A DNA stretch of 9,403 nt from NCBI GenBank assembly GCA_905204385.1, contig CAJKZL010000086.1:1-9403 (forward strand). Direction: 5' to 3'. Shown in pieces: positions 1-6,831 of this stretch. Positions within the stretch are counted from its first letter, which is position 1. Each line of letters begins with the position of its first letter. The notes below the pieces were generated by a model. That model saw only the letters and a list, made by a program, of their open reading frames with translations. It was not told where the DNA came from and ran no database searches. The position numbers were made by a program, and so were the translations under genes. This stretch comes from an uncultured Odoribacter sp. Its GTDB lineage: Bacteria > Bacteroidota > Bacteroidia > Bacteroidales > Marinifilaceae.

Positions 1-10
1 ATGCTGAGAG

Positions 11-601
11 CTACGAAACCTGAAAGCGCCCCAGGAAATCCGTCAGGGACTTAAAATTAGTTTCCAATTCTCCGGCGGTATACCATCGGTTGGTTTCCAT
101 CCCTATCAACTGCTCGTTTTCATGTCCTTTAAACCGAGGAATATATTGATTTCCGATCACCAACTCCAGTGGTCCGGCAAGCTCATTCAGGCTCAGGAAA
201 TCCTTCACCACCCTGGGAGTGATGAATTGCCCGGCCAAAGTTTTATTATTGGTATGTATAGTGACCTTTTTATCCACTTCCGGAATGCCCAAACGGTTTC
301 TTTTTCCTTTCAGCAGTACATCCAGCCTGAAAAATTTTTCCATGCGGCACTCAAATGCCGGTTCCGGCAACTTCACCCATCGGTAAACGCCCGAATAGGT
401 CTGATGCATACCGAACTTCGCCCCGAATGAATCAAAAGCCCAAAACAGGTATCGATCATTTGTAAAATAGCAGAATTTGTTATTCAACATCGGATCATCG
501 GATAATCTACCCAAATAGATCTGTCGGGATTCAGCAGAACATTCAAATTCATATCCCCATTTTTCAGCTAACCGTTTGTAAGGCTTAAAATAATCTTCCA
601 T
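11..601 (-). CDS. hypothetical protein, 196 residues
   Basis: I do not recognise this protein. It is an intact frame from ATG (599-601) to TAG (11-13). The product looks soluble: there is no signal peptide, hydrophobic membrane segment or Cys metal motif. The N-terminal half is rich in aromatic residues and Trp (WGYEF, YFTNDRYLFWAFDSFG, YRWVKLPEPAFE at about residues 15-85), followed by a basic stretch (LLKGKRNRLG near 97-106), and then a mixed half with RFKGHENEQLIG near 156-167. Composition and continuity look like a real Bacteroidetes cytoplasmic protein. It is divergent from the TIGR02757 gene, with about 146 bases between the starts. No Shine-Dalgarno sequence is evident before the ATG, which is common in Bacteroidetes. 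There is no contextual clue to function. Confidence 0.72.
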   Translation of the reverse strand: MEDYFKPYKRLAEKWGYEFECSAESRQIYLGRLSDDPMLNNKFCYFTNDRYLFWAFDSFGAKFGMHQTYSGVYRWVKLPEPAFECRMEKFFRLDVLLKGKRNRLGIPEVDKKVTIHTNNKTLAGQFITPRVVKDFLSLNELAGPLELVIGNQYIPRFKGHENEQLIGMETNRWYTAGELETNFKSLTDFLGRFQVS

Positions 602-747
602 CGTCTAAAGTTTTATACAAAACAAAATATTTAATCCGAAATAAACAAACTTTAAGAACACAATTCCAACAAAAAGTGATTGTTCATAGGATTATTCATC
701 CGTTTCCTCTTATTTTGCACTTCAACGATAAATAAAAGTATAGCCTT

Positions 748-1530
748 ATGAATTCCCTGGAAATCAAACAGCTTTTGGACGAAAAATACCTGGAATACTG
801 TAACTCGGATTTTTTTATCCAGACCGATCCCATACAAATTCCAAAACTATTCGAAGAAAAAGAGGATATCGAAATTGCAGGTTTTTTCGCAGCCTCGCTG
901 GCCTGGGGACAGCGCCCGACGATCATCGGCAAATGCAAGGAATTAATGGCATACATGGATTTTTCTCCTTACGACTTCATCATGCATGCCACCGAGAAAG
1001 ATTTTGAACGTTTTCAACATTTCAAACACCGCACTTTCAACGGTTACGATTGTATCTATTTTTTGCATGCCTTAGCGCATATTTACCGGAATATGGGCGG
1101 GCTGGAAACAATTTTCACCGACGCCTGGTTGCGTCACGGAGATATGTTCGACGTACTGGGCTGCTGGTACCGGGCTTTCACCGTTCTTCCGGCCCAGCCC
1201 CGTGTTCTCCGCCACATTGCCTGTATTGACAAAGGGTCGGCTTGTAAAAGAATAAATATGTATCTGAGATGGATGGTCAGGAAAGACCAGGGGGGCATCG
1301 ATTTCGGACTATGGAAAAAGATTCCGGCAGCGGGTTTGTTGATACCTCTCGATTTGCACACTGGAAACGTCAGCCGCCAATTGGGCCTGCTCACCCGGAA
1401 ACAGAATGATGCCCGTGCAGTCCGCGAACTCACCGGACGATTGCGGGAATTCGACCCCGACGATCCCATCCGCTATGATTTCGCCCTCTTCGGCCTGGGT
1501 GCTTTCCGGCAGTATGAACAAGAGGTATAA
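748..1530 (+). CDS. TIGR02757 / DUF2400 family protein
   Basis: The 260-residue product matches the conserved Bacteroidetes TIGR02757 family of uncharacterised proteins by its motif series: FFAASLAWGQR (about 46-56), SPYDFIM (73-79), HRTFNGYD (94-101), KGSACKRINMYLRWMVRKD (162-180), IPLDLHTGNVSRQLGLLTRK (199-218) and PDDPIRYDFALFGLGAF (237-253). It is full length for the family and intact. The block LDLHTGNVSRQLGL resembles the VDTHVxRVxxRLGL block that carries the catalytic Asp in HhH-GPD DNA glycosylases of the endonuclease III/MutY type. A DNA-related role is my inference from this, not an established function. The ATG start at 748 follows an A-rich leader. The gene converges on the flavoprotein gene, with 42 bases between the stops, and its last codons overlap a hairpin. 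Confidence 0.88.
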   Translation: MNSLEIKQLLDEKYLEYCNSDFFIQTDPIQIPKLFEEKEDIEIAGFFAASLAWGQRPTIIGKCKELMAYMDFSPYDFIMHATEKDFERFQHFKHRTFNGYDCIYFLHALAHIYRNMGGLETIFTDAWLRHGDMFDVLGCWYRAFTVLPAQPRVLRHIACIDKGSACKRINMYLRWMVRKDQGGIDFGLWKKIPAAGLLIPLDLHTGNVSRQLGLLTRKQNDARAVRELTGRLREFDPDDPIRYDFALFGLGAFRQYEQEV

Positions 1531-1571
1531 TGCAAAGCAACCCTTCGCACCATACCTCTTCCTCCTTTTTC
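1520..1571 (+). terminator. Rho-independent-like terminator overlapping the gene end
   Basis: A perfect 9-bp inverted repeat, AAGAGGTAT (1520-1528) and ATACCTCTT (1552-1560), encloses a 23-base loop. It is followed by CCTCCTTTTTCTTT, giving a T-rich tail on the plus strand at 1566-1573. The left arm includes the last codons of the TIGR02757 gene and part of its TAA stop. The long loop makes it a weaker terminator than a classical one. It may also slow transcription from the convergent flavoprotein gene. Confidence 0.5.
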
Positions 1572-1572
1572 T

Positions 1573-3852
1573 TTATCTCAACCGGGCATCCATGCTGGCA
1601 GCTGCACGGCGTCCATCTCCCATCGCCAGAATAACGGTAGCCCCTCCACGCACAATGTCCCCGCCGGCAAACAACTCGGGAAGATTCGACTGCATCGTAT
1701 TTTCATCCACCACGATGGTGCCTTTTTTGGATAATTCCAAACCGGCTACGGAACGCGGCACGATCGGGTTGGGGGATACTCCCACGGCAACCACCACCAC
1801 ATCCGCATCGATCAGGTATTCGCTGCCTTCAATGGCTACAGGACGACGGCGCCCGCTGGCATCCGGTTCACCCAAAGCCATTTTCTGTACCTTCACCTGT
1901 TTCACCCGCCCTTTTTCGTCAGCGATATATTCCACCGGATTGGTCAAGGTAATGAATTCACATCCTTCTTCTTTGGCATGCTTTACTTCCTCGATCCGCG
2001 CAGGCATCTCTTCCTCACTACGGCGATATACGATCATCGCCCGTTCAGCCCCTAAGCGTTTGGCCGTACGGACCGAATCCATAGCCGTATTGCCGCCGCA
2101 CACAACCACGACAATCTTACCTCTGTATACCGGAGTAACGGCAAATTCATTGTCGGCACACATCAAATTTCACCGAGTAAGGTATTCGTTCGACGATAGC
2201 ACCCCGTTGGCATTTTCACCCGGTATGTTCATAAAATTAGGCAAACCGGCACCGGAAGCTACATAAAATCCCTTGAAGCCTTCCTTTTTCAGTTCCTCGA
2301 TGCCTTCGGTCATGCCCACGATGAAATTCGTAACGAATTTCACCCCCATCTTCCGCAGATTATCGATTTCTACATCCACAATCTGATTCGGCAAACGAAA
2401 TTCAGGAATTCCGTATTTCAACACCCCTCCGATTTCATGCAAGGCCTCGAAGACCGTAACGTCGTATCCTCGCTTAACCATCTCCCCTGCAAACGACAAT
2501 CCCGAAGGACCGGAACCGATGACTGCAATTTTAATCCCGTTAGGAGCAGCCACTTCGGGTACGGCAATCTGTCCGGATTCCCGCTCGAAATCGGCGGCAA
2601 AGCGTTCCAGATAGCCGATGGCTACCGGCGCCTTTTTCATTTTCTGCAAATAAAAACATTTCGATTCACACTGCTTCTCCTGAGGACAAACCCGTCCGCA
2701 CACAGCAGGCAAAGCACTGGTTTTCTTCAAAATCGCAGCAGCTTCCAATATTTCTCCCCGCTCGATATTCTTGATGAACCCGGGAATATCTATGCCGACC
2801 GGACATCCCTCCATACAGGTGGGATTAGCACAATCCTGGCAACGCATAGCTTCACGCCTGGCCATCTCCCGGGTCAAGCCGGTGTTCACTTCCAAACGCT
2901 GGCTGGAAACCCTTTCCTCCGGAGTGCGTTCAGGCATCTTTACCCGTTCGATCAGCGTTCGTTCCTTTGCTTTGACCGTTTCGCGCAAAGCCTTACGCCA
3001 ATCGGCATTCCGGTCGCTGAGCGCACACTTCCCCTGATGGGCGAATTCCTCCATTTTCTCCACCTCAGCATTCTTAAATCCTCCCAAACGAGCCAGCATC
3101 TCGTCAAAATCGATCTGATGAGCATCGAATTCCGGTCCGTCCACACAAGTAAACTTCGTCTTCCCGCCGACGGTCACCCGGCAAGCCCCGCACATCCCCG
3201 TACCGTCGACCATGATAGCGTTCAGACTGGCAATGGTGGGAATCTCATGCTTCCGGGTCAGCAAAGAGCAAAATTTCATCATTATGGCGGGTCCGATGGT
3301 AACGCACAAATCCACTTTTTCCCTGCCGATCACCTCTTCCATTCCTACGGTAACGACCCCTTTTTTCCCGTAACTTCCGTCATCGGTCATGATGATGACT
3401 TCATCCGAAGCGGCCCTTACTTCATGTTCGAGAATGATCAATTCCTTCGTGCGGGCAGCCAGCACGGTAATCACCCTGTTTCCCGCAGCCTTAAAAGCCC
3501 GGATGATAGGCAGTAACGGGGCAACGCCGACCCCACCGCCACAGGCCAATACCGTTCCTACTTTCTCGATATGGGTCGGCTTTCCCAACGGACCTACCAA
3601 ATCCGTAATATAGTCCCCTTCGTTCAGATTACACAACTTCGTTGAGGAAACCCCCATTTTTTGGATCACCAGAGTGATCGTTCCTTTCTCTACATCAGCA
3701 TCGGAAATTGTCAACGGCATGCGCTCCCCTTTTTCACCAACACGCACAATCACAAAATTACCAGGTTTCCGAGAACGTGCAATCAATGGCGCATCCACCA
3801 CCATCTGCACAACTTTCTCCGAAAAATACGTTTTTTTCAGAATTTTATTCAT
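1573..3852 (-). pseudogene. fused NfnAB-like (PyrK-GltD) NAD(P)H iron-sulfur flavoprotein, interrupted by in-frame TGA
   Basis: This is a fusion of an NfnA/PyrK-like electron-transfer subunit and an NfnB/GltD-like subunit, usually annotated in Bacteroidales as bifunctional dihydroorotate dehydrogenase B NAD-binding subunit/NADPH-dependent glutamate synthase. It is probably a cytoplasmic NADH/NADPH:ferredoxin oxidoreductase. The N-terminal part has a flavin motif RMPLTI (44-49), a nucleotide-binding ACGGGVGVAP (103-112) and a 2Fe-2S site at D216, C221, C224 and C236. The second part has two cysteine groups for 4Fe-4S clusters (C338, C341, C346, C350; C385, C389, C395, C399), a FAD Rossmann motif GSGPSG (446-451), an NADPH-site YRR (609-611) and a C-terminal FAD segment FAGGD (728-732). 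The frame of 759 positions is complete except for TGA at 2170-2172 (codon 561), between YLTR and NLM, in a normally continuous segment. Reinitiation at TTG/ATG just downstream (2161-2166) could give a separate 196-197-residue piece. Position 585 is Cys where family members have Gly (VVCGGNTAMD). The start is ATG at 3850-3852. Confidence 0.85.
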
Positions 3853-3887
3853 AGTCGTTTTAAAACTTTTACTTCATTTCGAATATG

Positions 3888-3917
3888 CAAAATTACTCCC
3901 AATTTTATCACAAACAA
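3888..3917 (-). promoter_or_regulatory. Bacteroidetes-type promoter for the flavoprotein gene
   Basis: Read on the minus strand, the -7 element TAATTTTG (3888-3895) matches the Bacteroidetes consensus TAnnTTTG exactly. A TTG (3915-3917) lies 19 bases upstream, where the -33 TTTG-type element is expected. The -7 element lies about 35 bases upstream of the ATG at 3852, leaving a short leader. Confidence 0.55.
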
Positions 3918-3947
3918 CCCTTTAACAGAAATTTAAACAAAAAGAAT

Positions 3948-3955
3948 TATATTTG
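3948..3955 (+). promoter_or_regulatory. Bacteroidetes -7 promoter element for the SUI1 gene
   Basis: TATATTTG is an exact match to TAnnTTTG and lies 53 bases before the SUI1 start codon. I see no clear TTTG -33 element at the expected distance upstream, so the promoter is supported by the -7 box alone. It diverges from the flavoprotein promoter, with about 52 bases between the two -7 boxes. Confidence 0.5.
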
Positions 3956-3978
3956 TCGCTCTGAATGAAATAATTCGA

Positions 3979-4012
3979 AAGGAGAGATTCAAGATATTAG
4001 ATGGAAATATGA
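3979..4012 (+). promoter_or_regulatory. Shine-Dalgarno-like sequence and three-codon leader ORF before the SUI1 gene
   Basis: A strong purine run, AAGGAGAG (3979-3986), lies 22 bases before the ATG at 4009, too far for normal use. An earlier ATG at 4001-4003 opens a three-codon frame (Met-Glu-Ile) whose TGA stop (4010-4012) overlaps the SUI1 ATG as ATGA. That ATG is nearer to the purine run but also spaced widely (14 bases). The arrangement would permit coupled initiation; whether it is used is unknown. Confidence 0.35.
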
Positions 4013-4347
4013 AAAACGATAAGGCGAAAAAAGGACGGATACATGTGGTCTATTCCACGGATCCGAATTTTAAGTATCAATACGAACAAGAAGATGAAAC
4101 GGAAACCCTGATCCCGGAAAAACAAAATTTAAAAGTAACCCTCGATTCCAAACAACGGAAAGGGAAAACGGTAACCTTGGTACAGGGATTCGTCGGTACG
4201 GAAGAAGATTTGAAAGAATTGGCCAAACTGCTGAAAAATAAATGCGGAGTAGGAGGTTCTGTCAAAGATGGCGAAATCATCATTCAGGGTGAAGTAAGAG
4301 AAAAAGTGCTGACTATCCTCCGGGACAACAAATACCGGGCGAAATAA
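4009..4347 (+). CDS. SUI1/YciH-family translation initiation factor
   Basis: The 112-residue product is an intact bacterial SUI1 (eIF1-like) protein. A variable, charged N-terminal tail (1-38) is followed by the SUI1 fold from about residue 40: RKGKTVTLVQGFVG (50-63), the EEDLKELAKLLKNKCG helix (65-80) and the family signature GVGGSVKDGEIIIQG (80-94). Relatives bind the small ribosomal subunit and influence initiation fidelity; in bacteria the physiological role is not well defined. The ATG at 4009 is the only ordinary start in this frame, and no other in-frame ATG, GTG or TTG exists within the preceding 57 bases. It has its own -7 box and is divergent from the flavoprotein gene and convergent with the permease operon. 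Length and motifs are normal, with no sign of the damage seen in the larger neighbours. Confidence 0.92.
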   Translation: MKNDKAKKGRIHVVYSTDPNFKYQYEQEDETETLIPEKQNLKVTLDSKQRKGKTVTLVQGFVGTEEDLKELAKLLKNKCGVGGSVKDGEIIIQGEVREKVLTILRDNKYRAK

Positions 4348-4349
4348 AA

Positions 4350-4406
4350 AGGCACGGATGATGATTCCTGCCCGGGCATTACATCCTAAGCCCCTAATCA
4401 TCATCC
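4350..4406 (-). terminator. bidirectional terminator-like hairpin between convergent genes
   Basis: A perfect 11-bp inverted repeat pairs GGATGATGATT (4356-4366) with AATCATCATCC (4396-4406) around a 29-base loop. The loop holds a second short stem: GGGC (4374-4377) can pair with GCCC (4390-4393). On the minus strand the stem is followed by GTGCC and then TTTTTATTT, the T-rich tail of a terminator for the permease operon, whose TGA stop lies about 10 bases before the stem. The plus-strand side lacks a T-run, so it is a weaker candidate terminator for the SUI1 gene. Confidence 0.65.
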
Positions 4407-4415
4407 ATTCCTGTC

Positions 4416-6797
4416 TCATTCATCGCGTAATACTTCCACGGGACGAATGCGCACAATTTCCCTGATTTTCCAACCGATAGTGGCAGCAATGACCACTATC
4501 AGCAACAGAATAACGATCGACCAGAACCCTATCCCATCCTTATAACGGACGGAGAACTCCTCTACCCATGTTTGCTTCGTCCACCGGATCAATGGAAACG
4601 TAATCAAAACCGCTGCGCCGAGAAGCTTAGCATAAAGCCGTACAAAAAATCCTGCAATCTGCCAGGCCGAAGCCCCGTGGATTTTCCGAAGCGCCATTTC
4701 TTTACGCCGCCTCTCCGTATCTATCGTAATCGCCGAGTACACACCCAAAACGGTGATGACAATACAAACCCCGGCAAAAAAGAAAAGCATAACCTGTAAA
4801 TTATTGTAGAACTCCGTTTCTTCCCTGATCAATTCCTGCAAGGTTTTGAGGCGGGGTATCACAGATACAGGGACCCATTCCTGCAACAAGCGGTTAATCT
4901 TTTGCACGACAAGCCGACGAGTTCCGGCATATATCTTCAGATAGCACACTCCGGGGTGCTCACTAAGCGTCCATACCGTTCCCGTTTTTTCTTCCTCATA
5001 CACCTGGGGATAGCCTGCAGTCAACCCGCTGATCTCAAATCCCTCCCTTTCCTCATTCTTCAACTGCAGGCCCAAAGGATGATCTCCCATCCAGCCGGCA
5101 ATCCCGGGATCCGCAATAGCTTGTCCCGGATGCTGAAAAAGGACACCTCCCCACAAAGGCTATTTCAGAAAAGACAGCACATTTTTTCCTACCCGTAAAA
5201 TCCTGTACTCCAGATAAGCCTGACCTTCGATTGCAATTCCCCTTTCCCTGGATTCCAATAACGGGAAATCCGCCTGCAACACCTCCGCCACTTCCGGAAA
5301 TTCCGACAATTTCCCGATCAGGAAGCTTTCCCTTCCTTTCAATTGAGGAGCATTCAAGGGTACTTCCAGGATATGTTCCTTTTCATTTCTACTCAAACCG
5401 GGAAAAAAGATATCGTTCATCGCAGACAATTGTTTATACAGGACAAGGCTGCTTGTCAAAAATATACAACAAATCAGCAACTGAAGCCCCAGCAATATAT
5501 TTCTCACCGGGTTCCCAGGTACAGCGAGAGAAGTCCGGAGCCTTCCCCCGATATCCTTCCGGCTCATCCATCCACTTGCGAACCGGCAAATCAGAGCACA
5601 TACAACAAGCCCGCACCCCAGATATTCCAGCATCTGCTTATACAATACATCGATCCTGAAAATAATTATGCGTCTTCCCCAGCCAAAATCCAAACGGCCG
5701 TACACCAATTCCAATAAACACAACACCAGAACAATAACAGGAATAAGATACAACAGAATTTCCGTATAAAGCAGCCAGAATAAATGCTTTTCATCGGCTC
5801 CCAAGCCTTTACGGATGCGGTATTCTTTCTGGCGGTTAAAATAATTGCCCGTCTGAAAGGTGAAAAAATTAAGCAAGGCAACCCATAAAATCAAACACCC
5901 CAGCCCCAGATATAATCGACTGATCTGACGATACCTCTTCTTATATTCCTGCCCGGCACGACAAAATTCAGGAAGATAAACGCTTCCCTGGCTCCCAAAC
6001 AAAACAGCATGTTTTCTCACATCCACCTCCGCATTTATGTCCGAACAATTCACACCGGGACGCAATAAAGCATAGGTTGTGCATCCGGTAAATCCCTCCC
6101 GGGGATCTTGTGTTGCCAATACTCCGTCTTCATCGTTCAGGAACAGCAAATCCACAGGCTTGAGAAAACTAAAGCTGGCATTGACAGGCAAATCCTCCAT
6201 TACTCCCGAAATTACATATGCGCGGTCCATCAACTCTCTATCGGTGAGCGTTTTCCGTACGGACGACTCCTCGAATTCATGGGGATGAAGCAGCTTTCCC
6301 AAAGGATTTCCCTCACCGTAAATTTTACGGGCAGCCGTACGGCTCAGGACAACAGCATTTTTCTGACGGTCGATCTGCTCCTAGTTTCCCGCTAACAACC
6401 GGCAAGAGAAGACTTTTCTGAAATTGGTATCTGATTCTATCCAATTGACAATACAATCGGCCCTTTTCCCCTCCTCAAGTTCAAAGGAAGCATTCAATTC
6501 CCAAGGATAGGTCACTGCCGTAAAATATTCCACTTTACCGGGAAACTTATCTCCCAATACTTTAACCATACTGGCGGGAGACCCCGAAAAATACCCTCCA
6601 TCCTTCTCTTTAATCAAAACCTCGGCAATGCGTTTATGATGAGGAAATTCCTGATCCACTCCGCTCAACAACCGGGCACAATAAGTGCATAAGACAAAAC
6701 ATAAAATTCCAACAGCCAAACCTGCAACGGCAATTCCTGCCGAAATTCTATACCTCAGTAAATGTCTCCAACCTATTTTCAAGCAATGCCAAAACAT
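4416..6797 (-). pseudogene. FtsX/MacB-type ABC transporter permease 2, interrupted by two in-frame TAG codons
   Basis: A single reading frame of 793 codon positions reads as a full-length Bacteroidetes FtsX-like permease with a duplicated membrane/periplasmic layout. It has an N-terminal membrane helix (about 18-42), a periplasmic MacB-like domain with VVLSRTAARKIYG (about 149-161), membrane helices near 295-315, 345-367, 389-408 and 432-454, a second periplasmic part, and a C-terminal FtsX block near 667-780 with RRRKEMALRKIHGAS (696-710). A first copy of that signature, NRQKEYRIRKGLGA, sits at 321-334. TAG codons lie at 6381-6383 (codon 139, inside AGN-stop-EQIDRQKNA) and 5160-5162 (codon 546, inside SFLK-stop-PLWGG). 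The pieces with possible products are 6384-6797, 5163-6302 and 4419-5156; the latter two have only TTG starts. I prefer ATG 6797 to the in-frame TTG at 6803. The true stop is TGA at 4416-4418. It follows permease 1 by 34 bases and would be co-transcribed. No product is likely to be functional unless the stops are suppressed or are base errors. Confidence 0.85.
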
Positions 6798-6805
6798 AAT
6801 CAACC

Positions 6806-6831
6806 ATCTTTCATCTATAAATCTTTCATCT
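6806..6831. repeat. short tandem direct repeat between the two permease genes
   Basis: ATCTTTCATCT occurs twice, at 6806-6816 and 6821-6831 (AGATGAAAGAT on the coding strand), giving a 15-base period. It fills nearly all of the gap between the stop of permease 1 and the start of permease 2. Each copy carries an ATG that opens only a few codons (ATGAAAGATTTATAG; ATGAAAGATGGTTGA). It may be a duplicated translation-start region; its function is unknown. Confidence 0.6.

Noticed and set aside
122..430. Plus-strand open frame of about 100 codons opposite the 196-residue gene
   Set aside because: It lies entirely within the minus-strand gene, has no recognisable motif, and looks like an antisense shadow.
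624..632. Possible minus-strand promoter (AATATTTTG) for the 196-residue gene
   Set aside because: It does not match TAnnTTTG in register and the upstream TTTG is too close.
710..717. Possible -7 box TTATTTTG before the TIGR02757 gene
   Set aside because: It misses the second position of TAnnTTTG and has no TTG at the right distance upstream.
2170..2172. Selenocysteine codon in the flavoprotein
   Set aside because: The position lies between YLTR and NLM, where no Cys or redox role is known in the family. I saw no clear SECIS-like hairpin immediately downstream, and the other interrupted genes use TAG and TAA as well.
1406..2266. Long plus-strand open frame of 286 codons across the gene end and the flavoprotein C-terminus
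   Set aside because: It is rich in Ser, Thr, Pro and Arg, mirrors the conserved minus-strand flavoprotein and overlaps the TIGR02757 gene. It is an antisense shadow.
2437..3516. 359-codon plus-strand open frame
   Set aside because: It is antisense to the strongly recognisable iron-sulfur flavoprotein; its translation has no family-like motif.
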